Shown here piece after piece: positions 1-8,586 of a DNA stretch of 64,000 nt; positions within the stretch are counted from its first letter, which is position 1, and the number at the start of each line of letters is the position of its first letter. The position numbers were made by a program, and so were the translations under genes. The DNA comes from Alphaproteobacteria bacterium. Its GTDB lineage: Bacteria; Pseudomonadota; Alphaproteobacteria; Micavibrionales; Micavibrionaceae. The stretch is from assembly GCA_002690045.1 (NCBI GenBank), contig NZDE01000011.1:24582-88581 (forward strand). Direction: 5' to 3'. The notes beneath the pieces were generated by a model that did no database searches, was not told the DNA's origin, and saw only the letters and a list, made by a program, of their open reading frames with translations.

Positions 1-1
1 C

Positions 2-1084
2 GAAAAACTTAAATCTGAAGGTCGCATTTACGCATGCTATGAAACGGCGGATGAACTTGCGTTAAAGCGTAAAGTACAGCTCAACCGCGGCATGCCACCA
101 ATTTATGACCGCGCCGCACTTGAATTAACTGACACAGACAAACAAAAATTTGAAGCTGAAGGCCGCACTCCACACTGGCGTTTTAAATTAAACCATACAC
201 CAATTGTCTGGAATGACCATGTGCGCGGTGAAGTAAGCTTTAAAGGTGAAGATTTATCTGACCCTGTAGTTATCCGTGAAGATGGCAGCCCGCTTTATCA
301 CCTTTGTTCGGTTATTGATGATGTTGATTATGGCATCACACATATTGTGCGTGGCGAAGACCATGTGTCAAACACGGCAACGCATATTCAAATGTTTGAA
401 GCGCTTGGCGCGAAAGTTCCTGACTTTGCGCATTTACCGCTTCTGTCTGATGGTGAAGGCGGTAAATTGTCCAAGCGTCTTGGCTCACTTAGCATTATTG
501 ATATTCGAGATGACGATGGCTTAGAGGCCATGGCGGTTGTTAGCCTTATGTCCCGCCTTGGCACATCTGACCCTATTGAAGCATTTACTGATGTTCAGCC
601 GATTATCGACAGCTTCTCATTCTCTAAATTTGGACGTGGTACGCCTAAATTTGACCCAAATGAACTTCTACGTCTAAACAAAAAGATTTTGCATGAAACA
701 AGTTATGCGGCTGTAAAAGACCGTATCGGCATCGCAGAAATGGATGAAGAATTCTGGAATACAATCCGCCCGAACCTTAACAAGCTTGCGGATGCGAATG
801 AGTGGTGGCATGTTATTAACGGCCCTGTAACACCCGTTATTGAAGACGCGGAATATATAGAAGCCGCTGCATCCCTACTTCCAGAAGCGCCATGGAGTGA
901 AGACACTTGGAAAGCATGGACGGATGCGATTAAGGCGAAAACTGGCCGCAAGGGTAAGGAATTGTTTATGCCATTACGTCAGGCACTGACCGGAATGGCG
1001 CATGGCCCTGAGATGGCGTTCTTGCTGCCTTTGATTGGCGCGGAACGCACATTAAACCGCCTACAAGCCAAAAAAGCAGATTAA
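2..1084 (+). CDS. gltX: Glutamyl-tRNA synthetase, 3' part (5' end outside window)
   Basis: Class I aminoacyl-tRNA synthetase that charges tRNA-Glu in the cytoplasm. The frame is open from base 2, well before the first internal ATG at 92, so the gene enters from the left and its N-terminus with the HIGH motif is missing. Visible family signatures are the segment with IVRGEDHVSNTATHIQMF and the KLSKR version of the KMSKS loop (bases 464-478) that positions ATP, followed by the helical anticodon-binding domain. The alphaproteobacterial class often has two gltX paralogues, and glutamyl-Q or tRNA-Gln misacylating forms cannot be separated here. It is followed 21 bases later by an RNA methyltransferase on the same strand. 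Confidence 0.93.
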   Translation, partial: EKLKSEGRIYACYETADELALKRKVQLNRGMPPIYDRAALELTDTDKQKFEAEGRTPHWRFKLNHTPIVWNDHVRGEVSFKGEDLSDPVVIREDGSPLYHLCSVIDDVDYGITHIVRGEDHVSNTATHIQMFEALGAKVPDFAHLPLLSDGEGGKLSKRLGSLSIIDIRDDDGLEAMAVVSLMSRLGTSDPIEAFTDVQPIIDSFSFSKFGRGTPKFDPNELLRLNKKILHETSYAAVKDRIGIAEMDEEFWNTIRPNLNKLADANEWWHVINGPVTPVIEDAEYIEAAASLLPEAPWSEDTWKAWTDAIKAKTGRKGKELFMPLRQALTGMAHGPEMAFLLPLIGAERTLNRLQAKKAD

Positions 1085-1105
1085 TAAAGACGTATACAGA
1101 GCATC

Positions 1106-1822
1106 ATGGCACACCCATCGATAATATTAATCAACCCACAAATGGGTGAGAATATTGGCGGCGCGGCGCGTGCCATGCTGAATTGTGGCCTTGATGATCT
1201 TAACATTGTGAATCCGCGTGATGGGTGGCCGAATGAACGCGCAGATGCAATGTCATCTGGCGCGCTTGAAAAAATGCCGCCTGTTGGTGTTTATAGCAAT
1301 ACAGCTGAGGCAATAGCAGATTGTCATTACGTTTACGCCACTACGGCGCGCCCACGGGATATGGTTAAACCTGTATTTACAGCTGAAGAAGCAACCAATG
1401 ATATGGCCGCGCGTATTGCCAATGGACAAAAATGCGCTGTGTTGTTTGGCGGCGAACGCGCGGGGCTTGATAATGATGATGTCGCGCGTGCGCATGCGAT
1501 TATTACGATACCGCTAAACCCAGACTTCACGTCACTCAATTTGGCGCAGGCGGTACTTCTCGTAAGTTATGAATTTTCCAAGCATATTGATTCGCTGAGG
1601 CCGCAAAATATTGATGTTGAGCCCGCCTCAGCTGAAGATATGAATAATCTGTTCCTACGCCTTGAAAATGCATTGGATGAAAAAGGTTTCTTTCACAACA
1701 AACACCGCCAAAGTGCGACAATGCGCAACATTAAGAACATGATTTCTCGCGCAGAGCTTACTGACCAAGAAGTGCGCACCTATCATGGGATTATTTCCAT
1801 GTTAATTAAGAATGATTCTTAA
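1106..1822 (+). CDS. TrmJ-like SPOUT RNA 2'-O-methyltransferase
   Basis: SpoU/TrmH-superfamily methyltransferase that probably methylates the ribose of a tRNA anticodon-loop base (position 32 for TrmJ). All three SPOUT motifs are present in order: NPQMGENIGGAARAM near residue 10 (motif 1), LFGGERAGLDNDDV near 115 (motif 2) and IPLNPDFTSLNLAQAV near 135 (motif 3, part of the AdoMet-binding knot). The alpha-helical C-terminal extension of about 80 residues is typical of TrmJ (usual length about 240). It lies just downstream of gltX, so both are translation genes and may be co-transcribed. The family is sure; the exact target nucleotide is inferred. Confidence 0.88.
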   Translation: MAHPSIILINPQMGENIGGAARAMLNCGLDDLNIVNPRDGWPNERADAMSSGALEKMPPVGVYSNTAEAIADCHYVYATTARPRDMVKPVFTAEEATNDMAARIANGQKCAVLFGGERAGLDNDDVARAHAIITIPLNPDFTSLNLAQAVLLVSYEFSKHIDSLRPQNIDVEPASAEDMNNLFLRLENALDEKGFFHNKHRQSATMRNIKNMISRAELTDQEVRTYHGIISMLIKNDS

Positions 1823-1984
1823 ACAGAAAATTTCATCTTTTTTGGGATTTTCCTTGTTTTATCAAAATTAATATGCTTTTATCTTGCCATAATTATAAAA
1901 AATAGATGGGTGTGTTAGATATATGTTTCGACTTGGTCGGGGCATAAGCTTTTTGTCGATAATCGCCTATTATGGGGGGACCAG

Positions 1985-4900
1985 ATGGCTGCTAACGCAT
2001 CAAAAGATTTTAACAATAATGCTGAATATTCAGCGCTATACAAGCGTGACGACTTACCATCTTTCTTTGGTTTAAACCAAGATCTATTCCACAATAAACA
2101 GCGTGAAAAGCGGACAAGTGTTACGTACTTCCCAAGTACAGGTTCCATCCAAGGTGTTGGCGCATTCGTTGAGCATAAAGATGATGGCAGCATAACATTA
2201 AAGATTGAACACTGGCTGCACGAACCAAATAATAAAAATACACGCACCCCATTCCTTACACTTAATTTTAAGCCGCAAGATAAGAAACAAAGTACATTAG
2301 CCCTTGCAAGCGCTAAACTGCAAAACAAAAGCTTAAATGTAAATGATCCAAAAGTCGTCGCGCAGATCGAAGCCATGTATACAGAACTTGCGCAAGATTT
2401 GCGTAACGAACGTATTCCGCCAAATTTGATGGAGGCTGCCGCCGAATATAAATTCAAAACAGCAGCCATGCCCGGCATTTTTAAAACAGGCGCCGCTAAA
2501 AATGCATATACGCGCGCAGCAGGCCGCCCACAACGTACACTAGATATTCCAACCGACTACTTAGACAGCTTACTTGGTGTTGATCAGGAAGATACGCTTA
2601 TAAGCGGTAAAGAACTGCGCCGGCGCTCAGTCCTTCGTAACCCTGAAGATAAAAGCAGCCAAGTTGTACAAGAACTTAGCTTTCGCCGCGGCAACACAGC
2701 GCGTGATAAGAAAACCTATTTATCCGCAAATATAAGCTCTTCAAAGGGCCACGTGTCAATTGATGAAGGTAAGTCATCAGAGCTTTTCAATTTAGTCTTG
2801 CGTCCAAAGAACCGTGCGGCTGTTAGTGATGATAAGGCCATAACATCCATTAAGTCACTGACGATATGTGGTGCGAGCCTAGATAATAAAGACCACAAGG
2901 ACCTTGTCCGCGGCTTGAACTTTGTGCGTGACTTTACCGTCCCGACCCTTGCTGGCGTGCCTACTGATCCGCAAGAAATTATTCGTTACACGCACTTACA
3001 AGAAGAATTATCGCCCTTGCCTGAAATGGAAAAAGGCGAAAATTCACAAGTCTTTATCCGCGCTGTCGGCGGCAACCCGACGGACATTCACGTGAAGCAT
3101 GAAGAAGAAGGCATTGGTGCGAACACATGGCATTACCATGTGCGCGAGAAAAACAGCAATGGCGGCATTGATGAAATTAATTTCGGTATTGATGCAGGTA
3201 TTAAGCCGCTAAACACCAAGAAGACAGGTTATGATGGGTTCTTCTCATATCTAGGTGATTTCTTTGCGCACCGTACGAACGATAAGCACCGTCCTAAATT
3301 TCCAACTAAAGATTGGTTGATTACCGAACGTCATATTGACCACATCAATGGCCTCGCTTTTGCCATTATGTCAGGGTACAAGATTGATACTGTTCACCTT
3401 TCTGAAACGTCAAAAGATGAGCTTATATCTCTTCTAAAATCGAACCGCGTTAAGCAAGAATGGTATCCTGAGTTCCACATTATTGAGCCAAATGAAGAGT
3501 TTAATATTGGTAGCGTCAAAATCAAAGCCATTGAAACACCACACTCGACCAAATCATATGCCTATCACCTCACCTTCCCGAATGGGACAAAGCATATGCA
3601 TTTCGGGGATTCTAAGCTTTCACCTGTTGTTACACATGGTAAAGCGAGTGAAGAGGAATTGCTTGCTCAGCTTGAAGAACTAGGCCCCGTTGAAAGTGCG
3701 TTAATTGACTGTACGCGCATTACACAAGAAGACGAAGCAAAGCCCGAAGATGACGTCGCGCTAGAAATTTTAGGTGATGTGATGTCTCAAGAAGGTAAGA
3801 ATATTGTATCTTCGCAAATCGGCTCCAACTTCCCGCGTCTACTTAGTAAGCTTGCTGTTGCAGGTCGTACTGGCCATGATATGGTTCTTTTTGGTCAGGC
3901 AATACACCGCGCGCGCAAGCAATTGAACATTAAATGTTTTGAAGATGATGAACGCACCAAGTTTATCGACCTTCTGCAAAAACTTGAATATTCACAGGAA
4001 GTCATTGACCGTGTGCGCTTATGTGAGAATACATTTAATGGCGTGTCAAAAGCTTTGGGTGTTGATGTTGTTAACTACTCCGCAAGCGGCAAAAAAGCAC
4101 ATAGCATTTTGAATAATGAATCCCTTAAACCAGGTTGGCTTGTATTCACGGGTTCTCATTTTGAACCTAAATCTTGGATGCATCGTTTTGTGTACCGCAC
4201 AGAACCCGCGCTTAAAAATATTCAGCATGAAAATTATTGGGTACTTGGCTCGCAATATGCCATACCGGGTAATGAACGTAATTATAACTACGGCTATGCA
4301 GATTTAGAGCGCCGTGGCTTTAATGTAATTCACCGCCATACATCGGGGCACGATGGTCAAGCTGCTTGGAAGAAGATGCTTGATAAAATCAAACCTAAAT
4401 ACGGTATAACTGGGCACGGTGACCAAGTGCAGCGTAAGGCAGGTACAGACTTCCTTGAAAAAGAAGGCATTGGCCCAGTTAACCCAACTGAACAAGATTT
4501 TGTTCAGGTTAAGCCGGGTAAGCTTTCAATTGAAGCGCAACACCCATCAATTCGTATTTATTATCGCTACCAACGCCCTGAAGACCAATATTACGGCTCA
4601 GTTGAGGATATTGATTTCTATGCATCAAAATCACAGCCTGCACTTCGCAGTGAGGCTGGTGATTTAATTCGTGAAGCGCATGACCTTATGGCGCATCCGA
4701 CCAATCAATTTAATGCAAAACGTAAATCAGCATCAACATTGGTCGCAAGCGCTGGTGATGTTGAGGACTTTATGCTGAATATTACCGAAGCTAATCTTAT
4801 CCCGAAAGAGCACCGTGTGACGATGTCCCTTCCCGATTGGAAGCTTAGCAATGGTATTCTTAATGAATTTATGTATGACGTTGAAACGACTGGCTTAGGC

Positions 4901-6772
4901 CCTTATGCGCGCGTCCACCAATTCGCAGCTGTGCGCCGTGACACGAACGGCAAAATCATTGAGAACATGAATATCCGCTGTAAACTAGATAAACATATTC
5001 TGTTTGATTTGGATGGGATGATTGCCACAGGCACGATGCCCGAAAACCTATATAAGGACGGCTATTCGCAGCGTCAATTCTCTATGCTGATGTATGACGC
5101 GTTTGAACGCATGCAATATGTTGATGACAAGACCCGCGATAGTAAGAAAATTTATATCGACCAGTCAAAGCCACCTGTTGACCCACGTGTACGCGTTAAT
5201 GCACAAAGGAAGGAAGATGCTGACAATCCACCTAGCGATGCGGAATTGAAGAAACGTAGTCGTCGTGTGCATCCATATTTGAAGAAGTCTATTAAGGCCA
5301 TATTCAATAAAAAGGCTGCGCCGAATCCAGAAGACCTTAAACAAGCACGCGTTAAAGGCCTTGTTGGCGGCTATAACAATACAGGATTTGATGACCCGCG
5401 CATTCGTATGGAATGTTTTGCGGCTGGCTTCGCAAGCTTCTTCCCTACGAACCAATCTATGCGCCGCTATGATACGCGTAATATTGCGCGAGCGTTCTAC
5501 CATTTCCGCCCTGACCGCTTTAAGGTTAATACAAAAGGCGAAAACAACCCGCATTGTAAACCAGAAGAGCGCGATATGCTCGACTTCACAGTCAAGGGCT
5601 TGGCACTTGCCAATGGCCTGAGATACAACGAAGACGATGCACATGATGCGGATTATGATGTGAAACTACAGTTCCGTTTGCTCGATACAATGCGCAATAT
5701 GGATCCAGAGCTGTACACACAGATGATTATGAACACGGATAAGAGCCAAATTAAAGGTTTCCTTCGTGGGTCAACCAACGGCCATGTCTATCAGCGCCCA
5801 TTGGTTAGTTACGTTGATAACCGCGCCCTTAACGCGCAGCGCCATTTAGGTTTAATGGTTGGTACGTCAAATATCCCATCTTTGTGCAACAAGGCCGTCA
5901 TGTTTAATGCTGAGGATTTTGACCCGAAAGACTTTAATGATATTAGCGCAAGTGATATTGCGGAGATTATGTCTGATCCAAACCATCACTTGCATAAAGC
6001 GTTTAATATCATCGACATTTCTAAAAACCCAATTGTTCTGGAAGCTGATCGTGCCGTACGTTTAGGCACACGTATTCCTTTGGAACAAATTAAAGAACGT
6101 AAGCGTTATATGGAACGTAACCCTATATTGGCAGAAAAAATAATTAAGGCGCTTGAAAATGCGCGCCTTCTGCCAGATGGTTTACCGTATCATACAATTG
6201 AAAAACGCTTCATTAACATGGCAAGTTTTAGGCTGTCACCAAATGATAAAGCTGTAGCTAATTTATTCCAGCCTGTGCCAGAAGAGTTTGAGAATGAGCA
6301 ATTTGCACGTTCACTTAACAAGCAACGTGCACAAGCGCTTGATGGCATTGAAATGGATGAATTACGCGAACGTTATGTATTGCAGCTCTATAATGACCCT
6401 CTAGGCCGTGAATACCTACATGCGGACGATCAAAAATACGCCCGCGCTATTCAGCGTGCTTATTTCTGTGGTGAGTTAGAGGTCAGCAATCCGTTCCAGT
6501 CTCCAGTATCCATCTATCAGCTTAGAAAGCAGGTTGAAAAAGCCAAGGTGAAATATGCTGATGATATTGAAAACAATACCGTTACAGGACAAATTATTAA
6601 GCAAGCCGAAGCTATTGTTGAAGAACGAATCAATGACGCTGATTTATTGATTACTGCTGAAGATCGCGAAGTTCTGAAGATGTATAGCCCGCGTAAGCAA
6701 CGAAAATATCGTGTTCCAACTGCACGAAACGATAATGCATTTCCAAAAAATATTAAAAAGGGGCTGGGCTAA
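1985..6772 (+). CDS. Fusion of RNase J-like MBL/beta-CASP nuclease with exonuclease I (SbcB)-like DEDDh exonuclease
   Basis: A 1595-residue protein with a G-rich ribosome-binding site just before the ATG. Residues 1 to about 370 match nothing I recognise. Residues about 390-830 read as an RNase J-type metallo-beta-lactamase/beta-CASP domain: a degenerate HxHxDH (E448-R-H450-I-D452-H453), H520, bridging D542 in FGDS, motif A D575, motif B around SNFPRLLSKL, HTSGHDGQ (H785, H789) and ITGHGD (H811). After a linker, residues 960-1580 follow E. coli exonuclease I: YDVETTG (D965, E967), YNNTGFDD (D1136), HDADYD (H1220, D1225), then the SbcB C-terminal segments (for example DISKNPIVLEADRAVRLG). Known families: RNase J cuts or trims RNA, ExoI degrades ssDNA 3'-5'. 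A joint role in nucleic-acid processing is inference. It is monocistronic, with its own terminator. Confidence 0.85.
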   Translation: MAANASKDFNNNAEYSALYKRDDLPSFFGLNQDLFHNKQREKRTSVTYFPSTGSIQGVGAFVEHKDDGSITLKIEHWLHEPNNKNTRTPFLTLNFKPQDKKQSTLALASAKLQNKSLNVNDPKVVAQIEAMYTELAQDLRNERIPPNLMEAAAEYKFKTAAMPGIFKTGAAKNAYTRAAGRPQRTLDIPTDYLDSLLGVDQEDTLISGKELRRRSVLRNPEDKSSQVVQELSFRRGNTARDKKTYLSANISSSKGHVSIDEGKSSELFNLVLRPKNRAAVSDDKAITSIKSLTICGASLDNKDHKDLVRGLNFVRDFTVPTLAGVPTDPQEIIRYTHLQEELSPLPEMEKGENSQVFIRAVGGNPTDIHVKHEEEGIGANTWHYHVREKNSNGGIDEINFGIDAGIKPLNTKKTGYDGFFSYLGDFFAHRTNDKHRPKFPTKDWLITERHIDHINGLAFAIMSGYKIDTVHLSETSKDELISLLKSNRVKQEWYPEFHIIEPNEEFNIGSVKIKAIETPHSTKSYAYHLTFPNGTKHMHFGDSKLSPVVTHGKASEEELLAQLEELGPVESALIDCTRITQEDEAKPEDDVALEILGDVMSQEGKNIVSSQIGSNFPRLLSKLAVAGRTGHDMVLFGQAIHRARKQLNIKCFEDDERTKFIDLLQKLEYSQEVIDRVRLCENTFNGVSKALGVDVVNYSASGKKAHSILNNESLKPGWLVFTGSHFEPKSWMHRFVYRTEPALKNIQHENYWVLGSQYAIPGNERNYNYGYADLERRGFNVIHRHTSGHDGQAAWKKMLDKIKPKYGITGHGDQVQRKAGTDFLEKEGIGPVNPTEQDFVQVKPGKLSIEAQHPSIRIYYRYQRPEDQYYGSVEDIDFYASKSQPALRSEAGDLIREAHDLMAHPTNQFNAKRKSASTLVASAGDVEDFMLNITEANLIPKEHRVTMSLPDWKLSNGILNEFMYDVETTGLGPYARVHQFAAVRRDTNGKIIENMNIRCKLDKHILFDLDGMIATGTMPENLYKDGYSQRQFSMLMYDAFERMQYVDDKTRDSKKIYIDQSKPPVDPRVRVNAQRKEDADNPPSDAELKKRSRRVHPYLKKSIKAIFNKKAAPNPEDLKQARVKGLVGGYNNTGFDDPRIRMECFAAGFASFFPTNQSMRRYDTRNIARAFYHFRPDRFKVNTKGENNPHCKPEERDMLDFTVKGLALANGLRYNEDDAHDADYDVKLQFRLLDTMRNMDPELYTQMIMNTDKSQIKGFLRGSTNGHVYQRPLVSYVDNRALNAQRHLGLMVGTSNIPSLCNKAVMFNAEDFDPKDFNDISASDIAEIMSDPNHHLHKAFNIIDISKNPIVLEADRAVRLGTRIPLEQIKERKRYMERNPILAEKIIKALENARLLPDGLPYHTIEKRFINMASFRLSPNDKAVANLFQPVPEEFENEQFARSLNKQRAQALDGIEMDELRERYVLQLYNDPLGREYLHADDQKYARAIQRAYFCGELEVSNPFQSPVSIYQLRKQVEKAKVKYADDIENNTVTGQIIKQAEAIVEERINDADLLITAEDREVLKMYSPRKQRKYRVPTARNDNAFPKNIKKGLG

Positions 6773-6784
6773 GCCTCTTTTTTT
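6759..6784 (+). terminator. Intrinsic terminator of the fusion nuclease gene
   Basis: A 7-bp stem (AGGGGCT / AGCCTCT, one G-T wobble) with a 6-base loop is followed by a run of seven T. The stem overlaps the last codons and the stop codon of the preceding gene. Confidence 0.75.
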
Positions 6785-7061
6785 CACTTATTGAAAATAC
6801 TTTATTTTACTTAATACCACACAGCAAAAACCTCATAACTTTGTAAAAACAAAACCGCAGCTTAATTAAAACATATGCTGCAACTTCTGCATGTACGCAA
6901 TAAAATGATCGTAGCACTAGTAATCGGAAGTAATTAACTAGTAAAAATCAAAAATATATAGTAATAATAATGATACCGAATACTGGCAATAATAAAAATT
7001 AAGTAATTAATTTAATTGAATAAAAAATGTAATTTTTTTTCTTTAAACATGTAAAAAAAGC
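6785..7061. other. AT-rich intergenic stretch without a recognisable gene
   Basis: About 280 bases with stop codons in all frames and very high A+T. No ORF with a ribosome-binding site was seen. Two ACTAGT hexamers (6916 and 6937) lie 21 bases apart but do not form a convincing element. The downstream part of the gap holds a promoter and terminator listed separately. Confidence 0.6.
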
Positions 7062-7090
7062 TTGCAAGTTAAGATTATTTTTACTATAAC
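7062..7090 (+). promoter_or_regulatory. Predicted sigma-70 promoter of a short transcript
   Basis: TTGCAA (7062-7067) and TATAAC (7085-7090) are separated by exactly 17 bases, so the elements match 5 of 6 and 5 of 6 consensus positions. The expected start is near 7097, and no ORF follows before a strong terminator at 7122-7153. Confidence 0.55.
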
Positions 7091-7096
7091 AATAAT

Positions 7097-7153
7097 TACA
7101 CACCCTCTATTACCGCCGTTTGTCCGGAGAATTCGTTTCTCCGGACTTTTTTT
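7097..7153 (+). ncRNA. Candidate very short RNA framed by promoter and terminator
   Basis: The predicted start of the promoter at 7062-7090 and the T-run of the terminator at 7122-7153 define a transcript of about 57 bases with no start codon leading to an ORF. It lies between the end of the fusion nuclease gene and the end of rlmA, whose transcript comes from the opposite strand, so it could also be antisense to the rlmA 3' end. Existence as an RNA is inference from the two signals only. Confidence 0.35.
7122..7153 (+). terminator. Strong intrinsic terminator
   Basis: A perfect 9-bp stem (GTCCGGAGA 7122-7130 / TCTCCGGAC 7138-7146), a 7-base loop and seven T (7147-7153). There is no T-run on the other side, so it acts on + strand transcription, although the nearest + strand gene already has its own terminator 340 bases upstream. 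Confidence 0.85.
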
Positions 7154-7186
7154 ATGTAACTTGCCAATTTCCGAAATTACGCCCAC

Positions 7187-8050
7187 CTAAGCTTTATGGA
7201 ATATTATGAAGTCAACATCTATAGTGATGCTCTTGCAGGATTTAGAAAGCGCTTCTTTATCTTCTTCATACATTTTATAAAAATAAGGGGTCATCTTTAG
7301 TAAATGATAAAAATCATCAGGATGTTTTAATGTGGCCGTGTAGCTCAGGTTGCGCTTCTCTCCCATTACAAAGCCAGCCTTCTCTGCTGCTTCGATTTTA
7401 CTTGCATGTGTCTGGGGCTTTATATCGCTATAAATATGCTGTTTTATTTCTAGCAAATGGTTGTTTCCCGCCTCAACAAGCAAGACTTGACCATCCGCCT
7501 TAAGTAACTGCGCAAACATATCAAAAACAGGAAAGCCAAACATTGATATTATTTGTGTAAGCGAATTTGCTACAATAGGTGGGCGGCGGTTAGTGGCCAC
7601 CAACCATGTAATATCAGCTTTATTGCGTTTGCAGGCCTCTATAACGGCACATTTAGATATATCATACCCTATCAAGCCACACTGCCCGTTACGGGCGTCT
7701 TGTTGCAGCTCTTGAAGAATATAATCTAGGTAATACCCCTCACCACAGCCTGCATCTAAAATCATATTCTTCTGATCCTCGTTCAGAGCCTCACGAACAA
7801 TGTGCGCTGTATATGCGGCAATATCCTTATAATAACCTAGATTAAGGAACTCTTGACGCGCCTTAACCATGTCCTTGGTGTCCCCAGGGCTTTTGGAGCG
7901 TTTGTCCTGCACAGGCAAAAGATTTACGTAGCCTTGGCGTGCAACGTCAAAGCTATGACCGTTCTCACAGATCAAACACTTGTCATTCTCGTATGACAAT
8001 AAGGCGCTATCTAACGGGCATGATAAATTGTCAGGGGAAATGATCTTCAT
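7187..8050 (-). CDS. rlmA: 23S rRNA (guanine-N1)-methyltransferase, RlmA family
   Basis: AdoMet-dependent methyltransferase that modifies a 23S rRNA hairpin guanine (G745 in E. coli). The N-terminal zinc-binding region is recognisable by SCPLD at residues 10-14, CLICENGH at 25-32 and the family block GYVNLLPVQDKRSKSPGD near 40-57. The class I methyltransferase glycine motif LDAGCGEGYYLDYIL is near residue 98. The second zinc Cys of the E. coli enzyme is Asp here (C11-x2-D14), while C28 and H32 are kept. Length 287 fits the family (about 270-285). tRNA-Arg lies just upstream on the same strand. Confidence 0.9.
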   Translation of the reverse strand: MKIISPDNLSCPLDSALLSYENDKCLICENGHSFDVARQGYVNLLPVQDKRSKSPGDTKDMVKARQEFLNLGYYKDIAAYTAHIVREALNEDQKNMILDAGCGEGYYLDYILQELQQDARNGQCGLIGYDISKCAVIEACKRNKADITWLVATNRRPPIVANSLTQIISMFGFPVFDMFAQLLKADGQVLLVEAGNNHLLEIKQHIYSDIKPQTHASKIEAAEKAGFVMGEKRNLSYTATLKHPDDFYHLLKMTPYFYKMYEEDKEALSKSCKSITIDVDFIIFHKA

Positions 8051-8082
8051 AACAGTGGGGCAGTAACATTTAGTAAGAAGAA

Positions 8083-8159
8083 TGGCGCGCCCTGCAGGAC
8101 TCGAACCTGCAACCGTTCGCTTAGAAGGCGAGTGCTCTATCCAGTTGAGCTAAGGGCGC
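8083..8159 (-). tRNA. tRNA-Arg (anticodon TCT)
   Basis: Full cloverleaf on the minus strand: acceptor GCGCCCT pairs with AGGGCGC, the anticodon loop is CTTCTAA giving TCT, the T-loop is TTCGAGT, and GCCA (discriminator plus encoded CCA) ends at 8083. Length 77. Confidence 0.95.
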
Positions 8160-8207
8160 TTTTAAGGTGGCTATTTAATATCACCGCGTGGCGAATCAAA
8201 CAAGCCT

Positions 8208-8504
8208 TTATTCATCAAAGGGCACGTATTTAAAGTTATCACTATAGTTGCGCGGGATGACTTTACGCTTGCGCTCTTTATCGACATTCCAGTCCCAGCC
8301 CATTTTTTTGGCATAGGATATCGCCTCGTCACATGATGAAAACTTTAAGCGCACCTGATTTGTTGTATCACCTGATTGCGTCCAGCCCATAAGATTTTCG
8401 GGCTTACGGTCAGTATATTGCGCAAACTCTAATAACCAGTTTTTTGTTTTCGCCAAGCCCGACTGCATTGTATTGCGGCTTGGTTTATATATTCGTACTT
8501 GCAT
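8208..8504 (-). CDS. NDUFS4-like complex I accessory subunit (ETC complex I subunit family)
   Basis: A 98-residue protein of the family that includes mitochondrial NDUFS4 and its alphaproteobacterial counterparts, which stabilise NADH:quinone oxidoreductase near the N-module. Recognisable parts are the start MQVRIYKPSRNTMQSG, WLLEFAQ, the MGWTQSGDT segment and the end MGWDWNV with YSDNFKYVPFDE. The start at 8504 is chosen because an AGGA ribosome-binding site precedes it and the family begins there; longer readings add unrelated sequence. It lies downstream of the NrsF/sigma pair with an 82-base gap. Structural nuo genes nuoH and nuoI are about 8 kb away. Confidence 0.87.
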   Translation of the reverse strand: MQVRIYKPSRNTMQSGLAKTKNWLLEFAQYTDRKPENLMGWTQSGDTTNQVRLKFSSCDEAISYAKKMGWDWNVDKERKRKVIPRNYSDNFKYVPFDE

Positions 8505-8586
8505 TATAGAATCCTGATTGTGTAAACAAAAAGATAGCCCTATTCTAATAAAGGTTAAGACAAAAAACAATGGCGTTTGATGCTGA

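Noticed and set aside
1915..2478. 187-residue minus-strand ORF over the start of the fusion nuclease gene
   Set aside because: It lies antisense to a strong coding frame with clear nuclease motifs, and its sequence is Ser/Cys/Leu-rich as expected for a shadow reading. No ribosome-binding site or family support.
5165..5644. 159-residue minus-strand ORF
   Set aside because: Antisense to the exonuclease region of the fusion gene, whose DEDDh residues are intact. The composition looks like a mirror of the coding strand.
6916..6942. Two ACTAGT hexamers 21 bases apart as an operator or attachment site
   Set aside because: Each hexamer is a common palindrome in AT-rich DNA, and no repeat or gene relation was found.
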